A stretch of DNA of 64,000 nt, from positions 1,016,273,441-1,016,337,440 of the forward strand of contig OX336389.2 of NCBI GenBank assembly GCA_946902985.2, given 5' to 3'. The DNA is from Meconema thalassinum (lineage: Eukaryota > Arthropoda > Insecta > Orthoptera > Tettigoniidae). Both the position numbers and the translations under genes were made by a program. Below, piece after piece: positions 1-10,687 of the stretch (position 1 is its first letter; each line of letters begins with the position of its first letter). Below the pieces are notes generated by a model. It made no database searches. It was not told the DNA's origin and saw only the letters and a list, made by a program, of their open reading frames with translations.

Positions 1-2560
1 TGTGTACGCATAAAGAACAGGTAGTTACGTGAAGAACTAAATAGCCTATTTTCATATATGCTACTTATGTTAGTTGCCTCTATCAACATACAAAATTTCA
101 GTTTGTTTGCTATAATAGATTCTAGATATTTAGAACCGTCGGGTGGTCACCTTGTTGGAATTTTATATTGCAGGCCATAGAGTTATGTACTATTAGATGA
201 TGATTACCGCATAGGTTTATTATTCAAACTTCAATCGCATAATTAGGATACAAGAAATAAAAAAGAGATTTTAAAATTTCGCACAACCGCCATCTTGAGG
301 TTATGAAAACAATTGAAATAAATTAGATGTCAGTGGATTAAAATTTGTATAAGAATTTACCGTACCAAGTTTCACTGCACTCAGATGGTTAAATTGCGAG
401 AAATGTCCATTTAAATATTTGAATTTCGCGTCACCGCCATGTTGTATTTGTGCTGACCAGGTTATTGAAATTTTCATAGGTGAACTTATGTTAATAACTT
501 TTATCAACATACACAATTTCAGTTTTATTGCTGTCATAGCTTAGTAGATATTGAGAACCGTCTAAATATTTTGGATGTTCGCCATGCTGGATTTTTAGCC
601 TACTTTTCACATTTTGCAAAAATGAGGAAAAAGTAGACTTATGAGATCGATCCGGGAAAAAGTGTGTCTGTCTGTCTGGCTGGCTGTGTGTGTGTCCCCC
701 CCCCCCCCCCCTATCAACTCCTAAACGGCTGCAGCAATCAAAACCAAATTTAGTATGAGTCAAGATGTGCACCGGAATATCTCACGTCCATATTTGAAAA
801 TGATATCAGTGCTACCAACTGCTGAAAAAACGCACTAGAAATTTGAGCTCCATGTTGGATATCTCGCAAGGTATGAATGGGAGCTATTCCAAAATTGGTA
901 CACATGCAGATAATACTATTTCAGTTTAATTTCCAGGAGGCCAACAATGACAGTGTTGCCAAAATAATTTTAAGCCTTCTGATAGGTCCAATGTTTAAAT
1001 GCATATAACTTCTACACTATCAATTGGATTTCAACCAAATTTTGTATGTAATATCTGTACATAAACAGATATGAATGAGCGTATTCTTAAGAACCACAAG
1101 GGCTGCCAACTGTTAATAATTGCTGTCTCTATTTTTTTAAAATCAAAATACCAATATATCAGAAAGTATGCAAGCCAACAGCTTTAAACTATGCACACGT
1201 ATATTCTGACATTTTAGATTAATTTGGAGTAACTTATATACGTCAGTTCTACCAACATGATTATAAGCCTGCTGATAGTACCAATTTTTAAATACATGTA
1301 ACTTCTATACTATCAGTTCGATTTCAACCAAATTTCGTATGTGCTATGTCTACCATAACAGATATGACTTCAAGTATTGTTAAGAGCAATCAGGGCTGCC
1401 AACTGTTAATAAATGCTGTCTATATATTTTTACCCTAATATCAATATATCAGAAAGTATGCAAGCCAACAGCTATATACTTTGCACACGTATAGCACCTG
1501 ACATTGTGGATTAATTTGGAGTAATTAATACAAGGCAGTGCTGCCTACATGATTCTATGCCTGCTGATATGTCCAATTTTAAAATACATGTAACTTCTAT
1601 ACTAACAAATGGATTTCATCCAAAATTGGCACAACATGATATCATAATATTTCAGATTATTTCTGACCAGCACACGCATGGTATTGTTGGCAACATGCTT
1701 TTACGCGTGCTGATAGATCCAGTGTCTAACTGCATGTAACGTCCATTGGACTTCAACCTAATTTTGTATTCTGTACCTTAAGAGATGGAACTAACAATAT
1801 ATTCAGTCACCAGGGCTGCCAACTGTAGTGCTCTATTAGGCTACATTATACCAGGTATATTTTGAACTAATTTGATATTTCGATATTACCAACTTAATTT
1901 TGTCATTATTCCAGATAGGTTCATATACTATAGAATAATCATTGGCATGAAAAGTAGGCTGTATAGTTCTTCACGGAACTTCTTGTTATATATGTAGGCC
2001 ATACAGTTATGTACTATTAGATGACTATTATTGTGTAGGTTTATTATTCAAACGTTGACTTCGATCACATGATTAGGACACAAGAAATAAAAACTTAATT
2101 TGAAAATTTTGCACAGCTGCCATTTTGAGGTTATGTAAACAATTGGACTTAATTAGATGTCAGTGCATTACAATATGTATACACATTTGCTGTACCAAGT
2201 TTCACTGCGCTCGGATGGTTAAATCCGCGAGAAACGTCTATTTAAATGTTTCAAATTCGCTTGGCCGCCATGTTCGTTATGTACTTAACAGGTTTCTGAA
2301 AGGCACATAGGTGAACTTCTAGTAGTGCCTTTTTATCACCGTACAAAATTTCAGGGTGATATCAGTAGTGGTTTTTGAGATATCGAATGCCGGTGAAATA
2401 TTTCGCACAGCCGCCATGTTGGATTAGTGGGACGTATTAAAATTTGAATGACAGGTCGAGGTTGGACCAATTAGTACTATATCCCTACCGAGTTTCATTG
2501 AAATCGCTCCAGCCGTTTAGATTTTATTAGGGGAGGGGGGAGACACACACGTAGACACAA
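1..2560 (-). repeat. Interspersed repeat, modular, first copy
   Basis: Non-coding repeat sequence. About 590-1960 is the reverse complement of a second copy spread over 40.05-41.18 kb and 53.09-54.07 kb. Both ends of that core carry the inverted 12-mer GAAAAGTAGGCT/AGCCTACTTTTC. Inside are modules repeated at roughly 290-bp steps (starting near 950, 1243, 1533 and a shorter one at 1684), each with a 'GGCTGCCAACTGTTAATAA' block and a 'CTGCTGATAG' block. The 172-525 stretch is also duplicated, diverged, at 1995-2354. A motif with 'GCAGCCGTTTAG' followed by a G run and ACACAC occurs near 700-740 (minus) and 2505-2550 (plus). No coding capacity is seen. The class is unknown; it may be a non-autonomous DNA element or a tandem LINE 3' region. 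Confidence 0.7.
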
Positions 2561-2564
2561 ACAC

Positions 2565-2850
2565 ACATGGCCTGAGTTTGTAACTGCTTCTATGCGGACA
2601 CCCATTGGGTGAGCTACAAGTGTGAAGTGTCGTTTGGGGAGGAAAGTGTAAATGTAAGGACGAGGAATTGGAAGGTAGCGGCTGTGGCCTATAGTTAGGG
2701 ACTAACCCCGGCATTTGTCTAGAAGGAAGGTGAAAAACCGCAGAAGACCATCTTCAAGGTTGCCGGAGGAAGGATTCGAACCTGCTCGCCTCCCGGATGT
2801 GAGCGACTGCTTACAGCCACAACGTAACGACCACGGCTAACTCACCCGAT
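2565..2850 (-). repeat. Diverged tRNA-headed SINE
   Basis: The minus strand carries a tRNA-like head near 2770-2850 with a box-B-like GGTTCGAATCC. Its body shares 'GGCATTTG' and 'GTGAAAAACCGC' blocks with the main SINE family of the window. The plus-strand piece near 2565-2630 is shared with 7865-7930 (both have CGGACACCC and GGGTGAGCTACAAG). Confidence 0.6.
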
Positions 2851-3199
2851 TACAGTACAATGAATTTAAAGCTTTCTTTTCTTTATGCTCAAGCGCAGGA
2901 AATTGAACCTAGCGAGAATTGTTCTGATGGACGGCACATGCACATGCGGCTGGAGGCGCGACCAATCATAAGGAAACTATTGGAAAACAAGATCATTGTC
3001 AGGTACGTGGTATTGCTCGTTTAGGGACGATATGTTAATACAGAATCTGCATTGATTTAAGATACCCAATATACTCCTCAGGCCTATGTTTTAAAGAAAG
3101 TCAACAAGTAAATTTAATCTCGGATAAATGTTTCGATAACGTAAAATCCACCTTATAGATAATAATTACGTGTGGATTTCGGAGAGGCCAAGTAAAGGT

Positions 3200-3400
3200 C
3201 TTACAAATTGAAGCCCGTAGGCGACCTGCACATCATGACAAGGAAGAAATGAATGATGATGACATCACAAACACGCAGTCCATGAGTCACGGGAGCTAAC
3301 AGTACGAAATTAATATCCCACGACCTGACTGGGTATTGAACCCGGGATCCATCGCATCAAAGGCTACCGTTCTAACCATTTGGCCACATAGCTGCACAAA
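3200..3400 (-). repeat. SINE of the 'GTAGGCGACCTGC' family
   Basis: A tRNA-like head on the minus strand has box B GGTTCAATACC at about 3335-3345, followed by a body containing GCCCGTAGGCGACCTGC. The same body motif recurs at 55.80 kb. The left part is diverged and the boundaries are approximate. Confidence 0.6.
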
Positions 3401-3487
3401 GTAATCATGTGAAGCCCACTGGTCTGGTACACGTCTTGCGTGACTTGCATACCAATGATAATATACCAGCACTTCCAACCAGAGTTA

Positions 3488-3575
3488 CGTTTTTTGACAG
3501 AGCCGGGAATCGAACCTGGGCCTTCGGGGTATCAGCCAACAACGCTGCCACTACTCCACAAGGTGTACACCTAAT
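3488..3575 (-). repeat. SINE head fragment
   Basis: The minus strand reads a tRNA-like head with box B GGTTCGATTCCCGGC, matching the heads at 6840, 37810 and 60425. Only the head is recognisable. Confidence 0.65.
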
Positions 3576-3767
3576 AGAAGAAGCCCGGATATCTGGTTAT
3601 CGTATGGCAAGCAATCAACAATTTGGCTTCAACCTTGCAACTCGACACCCCTGAAATAGACGTGGCGAACTGTCTGACCTTTTGGAATGAGTCACTATTG
3701 CTTTCTGCGACCAACCAAGCTACTGTACTTCAGTTTGTCTAGGTAACAACCACAGATTTTACGGACT

Positions 3768-5605
3768 CTCGAGCCAGATAGGGTTGTCTAGCTCAATTTT
3801 GGAGCCAGGCTGGATAGTCTAGCTCAATTCTGGAGCCAGGTAGGATTGTCAAGCTCAACTCTGGAGCCAGGTGCGATTGTCTAGCTCAATTCTGGAGCCA
3901 GGTAGGATTGTCTAGCTCTACTCTGGAGCCAGGCAGGATTGTCTAGCTCAACTCTGGAGCCAGATAGGATTGTCTAGCTCAACTCTGGAGCCAAGCAGGG
4001 TTGTCTAGCTCAACTCTGGAGTCAGGTAGGATTGTCTAGCTCAACTCTGGAGCCAAGCAGGATTGTCTAGCTCAAATCTGGAGCTAGGTAAGATTGTCTA
4101 GCTCAATTCTTGAGCCAGGTAGGATTGTCTAGCTCAATTCTGCAGCCAGGTAGTATTGTCTAGCTCAACTCTGGAGCCGGGTAGGATTGTCTAGCTCAAC
4201 TCTGGAGCCAGGTAGTATTGTCTAGCTTAATTCTGGAGCCAGGTAGGATTTTGTTGCTCAATTCTGGAGCCAGGTAGGATTGTCTAGCTCAACTCTGGAG
4301 CCAGGTAGTATTGTCTAGCTCAACTCTGGAGCCAGGTAGGATTGACTAGCTCAATTCTGGAGCCAGGTAGGATTGACTATCTCAACTCTGGAGCCAGGTA
4401 GGATTCTCTAGCTCAACTCTGGAGCTAGGTAGGATTGTCTAGCTCTACTCTGGAGCCAGGTAGGATTGTCTAGCTCAATTCTGAAGCCAGGTAGGATTGT
4501 CTAGCTCAAATCTGGAGCTAGGTAAGATTGTCTAGCTCAATTCTGGAGCCAGGTAGGATTGTCTAGCTCAACTCTGGAGCCAGGTAGTATTGTCTAGCTT
4601 AATTCTGGAGCCAGGTAGGATTGTCTAGCTCAAATCTGGAGCTAGGTAAGATTGTCTAGCTCAATTCTGGAGCCAGGTAGGATTGTCTAGCTCAATTCTG
4701 GAGCCAGGTAGGATTGTCTAGCTCAATTCTGGAGCCAGGTAGGATTGACTAGCTCAACTCTGGAGCCAGGTAGGATTCTCTAGCTCAACTCTGGAGCTAG
4801 GTAGGATTGTCTAGCTCTACTCTGGAGCCAGGTAGGATTGTCTAGCTCAATTCTGAAGCCAGGTAGGATTGTCTAGCTCAAATATGGAGCTAGGTAAGAT
4901 TGTCTAGCTCAATTCTGCAGCCAGGTAGGATTGTCTACCTCAAATCTGGAGCCAGGTAGGATTGTCTAGCTCAACTCTGGAGCCAGGTAGGATTGTCTAG
5001 CTCAATTCTGGAGCCAGGCAGGATTGTCTAGCCCAACTCTGGAGCCAAGCAAGATTGTCTAGCTCTACTCAGGAGCTAGTCAGGATTGTCTAGCTCAACT
5101 CTGGAGCCAGGTAGGATTGTCTAGCTCAATTCTGGAGCCAGGTAGGATTGTCTAGCTCAATTCTGGAGCCAGGCAGGATTGTCTAGCCCAACTCTGGAGC
5201 CCAGCAAGATTGTCTAGCTCTACTCAGGATCCAGTCAGGATTGTCTAGCTCAACTCTGGAGCCAGGTAGGATTGTCTAGCTCAATTCTGGAGCCAGGTAG
5301 GATTGTCTAGCTCAACTCTGGAGCCAGGTAGGATTGTCTAGCTCAATTCTGGAGCCAGGCAGGATTGTCTAGCCCAACTCTGGAACCAAGCAAGATTGTC
5401 TAGCTCTACTCAGGAGCCAGTCAGGATTGTCTAGCTCAACTCTGGAGCCAGGTAGGATTGTCTAACTCAATTCTGGAGCCAGGCAGGATTGTCTAGCTCA
5501 ACTCCGGAGCCGAGCAGGATTGTCTAGCTCAACTCTGGAGCCAGGTAGGATTGTCTAGTTGAATTTTGGAGCCAGGTAGGATTGTCTAGCTTAATTCCAT
5601 GGTTC
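3768..5605. repeat. 31-bp satellite-like tandem array, ~59 units
   Basis: The unit is about 31 bp, built from GGATTGTCTAGCTCAATTC and TGGAGCCAGGTA. It repeats head to tail for about 1.84 kb. Variant units recur at multiples of 31 bp. The 'CTCTAGCTCAACTCTGGAGC' variant near 4400 returns near 4772 (12 units later), and the 'GTCTAGCCCAACTC' variant recurs near 5030, 5185 and 5370 (5 and 6 units apart). This shows amplification of multi-unit blocks. No reading frame is maintained. Confidence 0.97.
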
Positions 5606-6264
5606 TAATTTCCTGTGACTATTATAGATGCACACACGAGTACGTGTACCACCACAACACACAACACACATAGGGGTGATACTCAAGATTTCCCTTGTCT
5701 TAGAGACGAAACAAAGATATATAATCCTTCATGTTAGGAAGAAGGAAATGTTGGTAAGAGAACTGACGATGTATCAGCAGATTTAAGGAGATGAACCATG
5801 GAGATATGACCTTGATACTCTGCCGATACAAACCACAATCATCACTGCAACCATCAAGATTCAATTTCAAATATCGCATTTTCCGAAACTTGGTCCATCA
5901 ATAATTGAAATTAAGAAACAGGCGCATTTGAAGAACATTTAATGTAGCGTGAATGACTTTCGTTCCGTTTAGAATGCTATACGTGATCGAGAATGGAGCT
6001 ACTTTCGTGCTATTCTCCAATTTGAACAATTAGCGAGAGAAGAGGATTGCCGCAGGGCTACTGTAACAAAAACAAGGCCCGGAGCGAGAGAGGGAGAGAG
6101 AAAGAGTAATTGTTCCCGCAGTAACGCCCCTTGCGTGAGCGCACTTTTCTCTTCTCGCTGCCATAACTCAGCAAACCTTTGGCATTAAGGGATGGTCACT
6201 GATGACCTGAAATGCCCTCTTGCGTATTGGAAAACTCTAGTAAAATGCGCTAAAATGACCTTGA
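5606..6264. other. No recognisable feature
   Basis: Apparently unique sequence with a short purine-rich GAGAGAGGGAGAGAG tract near 6085-6105. No ORF, repeat match or RNA gene is recognised. Confidence 0.5.
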
Positions 6265-6265
6265 A

Positions 6266-6480
6266 GACCACCTCATAGTGTAGTGGTTATAATCCTTGAC
6301 TGTCATCCTTCTTGTCCGGATTCAATTCTCGTCTATGCCAAGACATTTACCGGTAATTCTTGTCTGAAATTTCGATTGGAGTACATTCAACATCATAAGA
6401 CAAAACTGAAAAGAGGTTAGAAGTATGCACACCACTACAGGCACAGGCAATCAGACACATTTAATGCACACACAACTGCA
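6266..6480 (+). repeat. SINE, main family, degenerate
   Basis: A tRNA-like head at 6268-6345 (TAGTGTAGTGGTTATAATCC, then a box-B-like GATTCAATTCTC) is followed by a shortened body ending near the ACACACAACTGC stretch. It lies directly next to the full-length reverse-oriented copy at 6493. Confidence 0.65.
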
Positions 6481-6492
6481 TGGTGCTGAAAT

Positions 6493-6901
6493 AAGTTGTT
6501 GTTGATTATTTAGGGGCTTTGCGACATCGTGTTCATGTATACCCGTGTACTGTACTCGGTGTGAGTAGAATGTTTCTGATAACCTGTGTCACAGTGAAGA
6601 CTGAACTAGTGTGTGTATCTGTAATTGAGATAGGATTTGGGTAGGAAGCGACAGTGGACTTAAGTTAGGTACCATCCTGGCATTTGCCTGGAATAGAAGT
6701 GGGAAACCACGGCAAGCCACTTCAAGGATGACTGAGGTAGGAATAGAACCCGCCTCTTCTAAGTATTGCCCCACGAGGCTGAGTGTACTCCGCCGTTCCA
6801 AACCTCAGACCAGAATTACATTTCTTGGCAGAGCCGGGAATCGAACCCGGGCCTCCACGGTGGCAGCCAAGAATGCTAGCCACTACGCAACGTGGCGGAC
6901 A
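6493..6901 (-). repeat. Full-length SINE, main family (two box-B motifs)
   Basis: A complete ~409-bp member of the dominant SINE. On the minus strand: a tRNA-like head with box B GGGTTCGATTCCCGG, a linker with 'CTGGTCTGAGG', a second box-B-like GGGTTCTATTCCTACC, then 'GTGGTTTCCCACTTCTA', 'GGCAAATGCCAGGATGG', a CA-rich stretch and a CAACAAC tail. A perfect 11-bp target site duplication, GGTGCTGAAAT, flanks it at 6482-6492 and 6902-6912. No protein is encoded. Such elements are transcribed by RNA polymerase III and mobilised by a partner LINE. Confidence 0.92.
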
Positions 6902-6912
6902 GGTGCTGAAAT

Positions 6913-7830
6913 GGCCTTGATGTTCAAGCCTCTGGGTGTAAAAACAACAACAACACTAACAGAAAGTCGGTTAGTAATATTGGTTTCGCTCTTTACTAAC
7001 GTTTATTGTCCTTATCAGTGAGTATCGCACATTTTCAACCGTTAAGAAGTTAGATTGCTTATATACGTAGACGGCACTCCGTCATAGTAGATGGGCACTA
7101 GGAATCTAAATCCACCCGTAGCCATGAGCGTCAAAGCAAACACCACGACTGCAGCGCTACGCGGCGGCGTGGCGTCGCGGAGCGTCCATGTCAAATTACA
7201 CGACATCTCTCGAACCAACAATCGCAGAAAGTGGTGAAAAGGCTCAAGATTTGTTTTACCATGCCGCATGCACGACCAAATATTCATGATAGTTTTGATC
7301 AGAATTGGTAAATTAAGTCGTGAATGTTTTCGGTTGCTGAAAGTGTCTCATGCAATGCAAAAAGAAGGAGGGCTATTTTGGTTACATAGAGATCATGATG
7401 GCCAACGAACTGGATAATTCAAAAATATGTTAGTGTACATAAGCAACGTGCACCGTGGCTAGAAGAGCTACCAGAAACAGTAAAATACCACCTCATTGTC
7501 GACACCAGATGTGTAATGGACATCTCATGTGTTTACTATGGTTGGTAAAATTTCAATTTCAGCAACCCTAAGTCCTACCTGAATAAAAATTTGCAAGTTG
7601 AACATTGACGTCCACCACTTTGTTAAGACACTCTCAAGCTTAAAGAAAAGATCTCCATGGTTCGTCAAAATACTGCAAATCTTCCTGGTGTAGTTTATGA
7701 ATTATGGCCGAATATTCACTATAAATAACCCAATTATTGCATTAGGCATACTAGCGTTTTTACCCGACGTTATTGTAAATTCTAAATTAAGAGATCCTAA
7801 CGTTCTCACTTCATTTTGTTGGGTATTTAT
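6913..7830. other. No recognised gene
   Basis: A GC-richer patch at 7100-7215 sits in AT-rich sequence. Short open frames exist (for example 7042-7287 minus, 81 aa), but none resembles a protein I know and no splice structure is evident. I see no repeat signature. Confidence 0.4.
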
Positions 7831-7834
7831 TTAT

Positions 7835-7935
7835 CGTATGGCTTTTAGTGCCGGGAGTGTCCGAGGACATGTTCGGCTCACCTGAGTCCATAGCTGCTTC
7901 CAGCGGACACCCTTAGGGTGAGCTACAAGTTCCGT
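7835..7935. repeat. Repeat fragment shared with 2565-2630
   Basis: Contains TTAGTGCCGGGAGTGTCCGA and GGACACCC...GGGTGAGCTACAAG. It resembles the 3' part of a SINE family and is partly duplicated near 2.6 kb. Confidence 0.5.
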
Positions 7936-8061
7936 TCAATTTCAAGTAGTTCCAACTTTCGCTACCAGATATCAATGATACCTAGTGGTGAACGTTGGAA
8001 CTTTGATAGAACGTTCCGACGAAATCCAATCTAACAATTTAGCTTCACACAAGTTTAGTCT

Positions 8062-8255
8062 GTGGAAGGATCTTTTACATGCCATAAATCTATGACATGG
8101 GACCGCCGGCTTTACTTCCCCTCCGAAGGAAGGCATACTGAAGGATTTTTAACGCTCTTAAAAAATCCGACGACTGCGGTCGGGTTTGAACCCGCTATCT
8201 TGGGCACAGCAGTTCAGCATGCTACCAACTACCCCACCAAAGCCGCTATTTTGTT
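8062..8255 (-). repeat. tRNA-headed SINE, third family
   Basis: The minus-strand head ends in box B GGTTCAAACCCGACC at about 8180-8195. Its body contains AAAATCCTTCAGTATGCC and a short A-rich region. It is unlike the dominant SINE body. No target site duplication was determined. Confidence 0.6.
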
Positions 8256-8530
8256 GAGTGATATTATATGAGAAGTCAAGTGTTTCACATCTTTACGTAC
8301 TAAGTCCTTAAATTAATTTGCACTTGTCCGAATTCATGGCTAAGTGAATAGGTCGATTTTGTTTGATGCGAAGGGTCCCGGATCGTAGGTTTTTAACGTC
8401 GTACTGTCTTGTCCCCTTTCTCACGGCTGGGAATTTATGACGTCTTCAGAATTCATTCCATCCTCAACAGTACACGCAGGGTTCCCACGGGCAAAAGGCA
8501 TGCACCTGGCCTCTCCAAAATCCAGACGTC

Positions 8531-8531
<1 letters not shown>

Positions 8532-8590
<59 letters not shown>

Positions 8591-8591
8591 T
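8532..8591. repeat. (TTA)n microsatellite
   Basis: About 20 perfect trinucleotide repeats. A long leucine run in one plus-strand frame is an artefact of this repeat. Confidence 0.98.
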
Positions 8592-8837
8592 AAGGCTGCT
8601 AATTATCTGAGCCTAATTATAATATCATAATGTTAGATAAGGCGGTTATGGCAGGCAGCAATTACCGGCAGCTAGTACTAAATCAATACTCTATGAATAG
8701 TTCATGAGAATACATGAATAGCCTACGTTTATAAACAACATTTCAGATTCCTTGGCCTTAACTACTAGCCTATACTTTAATTAATTTAACTTTTAAAGCG
8801 CTTTCAATGATTTTCCAGTTACAAGAGCTTAACACTT

Positions 8838-9437
8838 GTCATTTGTAGCTTTTCAGTCGGACAACACGATTGTGCCCAATGTATGGGCGGGCTACAAGAT
8901 ATAAATATGTAAATACACTCCTGAAAAATTACATGTATTAATTAAATTATCACTAGAGCCTCCGTGGCTTAGGTGGCAGCACGCCGCCCCTCACCGCTGG
9001 GTCCGTGGTTCAAATCCCGGTCACTCCATGTGAGGTCTGTGCTGGACAAAACGGAGGCAGACAGGTTTTTCTCCGGGTACTCCGGTTTTCCCTGTCAACA
9101 TTTCATTCCAGCAACACTCTCCACTATCATTTCATTTCATCTGTCATTCATTTAATCATTGCCTCAGAGGAGTGCGACAGGCGTCGGCAGCCGGCACAGT
9201 TCATATCCTCGCTGCTAGATGGGGGCTTCATTCATTCCATTCCTGACCCGGTCGGAGACTGGAGGCAGGCTGTGGAATTTCATTTTCAATTAAATTATCA
9301 CTACTAAATATGGCAAATTGTGAAAATTTAATTAATGCATGTAATTTTTTCCAGGAATGTGTTTACATATTTATATCTTGTACCCCACCCATTCATTGGG
9401 CACAATCGCGTTGACCAACTGAAGAGCTACAAATGAC
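8838..9437. mobile_element. Foldback MITE interrupted by a SINE
   Basis: The left arm (8838-8955) and right arm (about 9304-9437) are inverted repeats. Outer parts share TTCAGTCGG, GATTGTGCCCAAT and ATTTACATATTTATATCTTG in reverse complement, with the fold centre near AATTAATTAAATT. The SINE at 8956-9287 sits next to the centre. The outer arm sequence CAGTCGGTCAACACG is shared with elements at 17.7, 38.9, 60.0 and 63.8 kb. No coding capacity. Confidence 0.9.
8956..9287 (+). repeat. tRNA-headed SINE inserted in a MITE
   Basis: The head GCCTCCGTGGCTTAGGTGGC is followed by box B GTGGTTCAAATCCCGGTC. The body has CTCCGGGTACTCCGGTTTTC and ends with ATTTCATTTTC. A perfect 16-bp target site duplication, AATTAAATTATCACTA, lies at 8940-8955 and 9288-9303. 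This family differs from the dominant SINE and appears intact. Confidence 0.93.
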
Positions 9438-9734
9438 AATTTTGTATCGGCAACACTGAAAACGAATGGCTTCAAATCTCTAACATTTCAAATGTCAGTC
9501 AGAGCTTAACACGACTCTAGCCTCAAAATACAGCTTCGTGCAGATTATTGGCGGCCGATGTTTGAGTAAAGGGACTCAACAGCTATGTCATAGCCCTGTT
9601 AGTGGTGAACAAGAAGGAAATGTCAGAAGTTACGACCCTTCCATGAATGAGAGTATCGTAAAAGAGAAACAACTAACATAAGGATGAGAAGTTCTCAGTC
9701 CTTGACGAATGAGTGTTGTTGTTGTTGGTGTTGT
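9438..9734. other. No recognisable feature
   Basis: About 300 bp without ORFs or recognised repeats, ending in a short GTT-rich tract that is probably the tail of the LINE remnant that follows on the minus strand. Confidence 0.4.
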
Positions 9735-10421
9735 TGTAAGAGTCTACAGTCTTTTGACTGGTTTGATGTAGCTATCCATGGCCCCTGTCCTGGGCTATTC
9801 GTTTCATCTCTTCATAGCTACCACACATTACATCCGAGACAGTCTATTTAATACAGTGTAATCTACCCTTGGTCGACCCCTACAGTTCTTGTCCTCGACC
9901 CTTCCTTCCATAACTAAGTTTACTCCTGGGTGTCTTAGTATGGTTCCTACCAACCTATCTGTTCTCTTCTTTTGAAGTCACCAGAAACATCTCTACTCAC
10001 CCAATCGTCTTATTACCTCTTCATTTGTTACTCTATTTACCCATCTCAGCTTCATCATTCTCCTGTAACACCACATTTCAAACTCTTGTATTCTCCTCTT
10101 TTCTGCTCCGCCAACAGTTCACATCCATCGAACACCACGCTCCAGACAAAGGATTTCAAAAGTGACTGTCTAATACCTAAATCTATATTTGATGTCAACA
10201 AATTTCTTTTCTGTAGAAAAGCTTTCCTTGACTAAGCTAAACTATTTTTATCCTCTTTGCTTTGTCCATCACTGGTTATTTTACTTCCTTATTACTGGAA
10301 GTCTCCTACTTCCTTTAGCATTTCATCTGCCAATTTGACGGCAATATGTGTTTCTGATTTCCTTCGGCTGCATTCCATTATTTTTGTTTTAGATTCAATG
10401 ATTGTCCTCATAAATTGTTTC
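9735..10421 (-). pseudogene. RTE-like LINE reverse transcriptase remnant, C-terminal part
   Basis: The minus strand encodes the C-terminal end of a non-LTR retrotransposon polymerase: KTKIMECSRRKSE, then GSKITSDGQSKEDI, KAFLQKRNLL, VWSVVFDGCELLAEQKRR and FEMWCYRRMMKLRW, ending in RVTNEEVIRRLGE. Known relatives continue from a YADD palm motif through exactly this thumb region. Here it has stop codons (one after GDFQ) and at least one frameshift. It ends in a CAACAAC-type tail near 9735. The 5' side stops at the hAT element. The family assignment rests on recall of these motifs. Confidence 0.8.
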
Positions 10422-10687
10422 CTCTAGAGCAGAGGTGACCAAAGAGCACTCCGGGCGCGCTGGCACACCGGCTGCACTCCTGAGTGCTTCTGGGGGTGGA
10501 CAGCCTTGCAGTGATAGTGGGGGAAGACTTTTTGTCTGTCTCCCTCTCGCTCGCTTTCTCGTCTTACTCCCTCCTGTACTGTCTTTGCTGTGTCGAAGGT
10601 CAAACGGTCGCGATATGGTGTACCTTATATTGCTATCTGTAGTCTCACTTGACATTATTTAATCGCAGGGATTAAAAACGTTTGACT

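Noticed and set aside
3768..5605. CRISPR-like array of short repeats
   Set aside because: Units are directly adjacent without unique spacers, and the context is eukaryotic.
7042..7287. 81-aa minus-strand ORF as a gene
   Set aside because: No family recognised, no splice or repeat support, and a similar length is expected by chance in GC-richer sequence.
8409..8630. ORF with a long Leu run
   Set aside because: It is the translation of the (TTA)n microsatellite.
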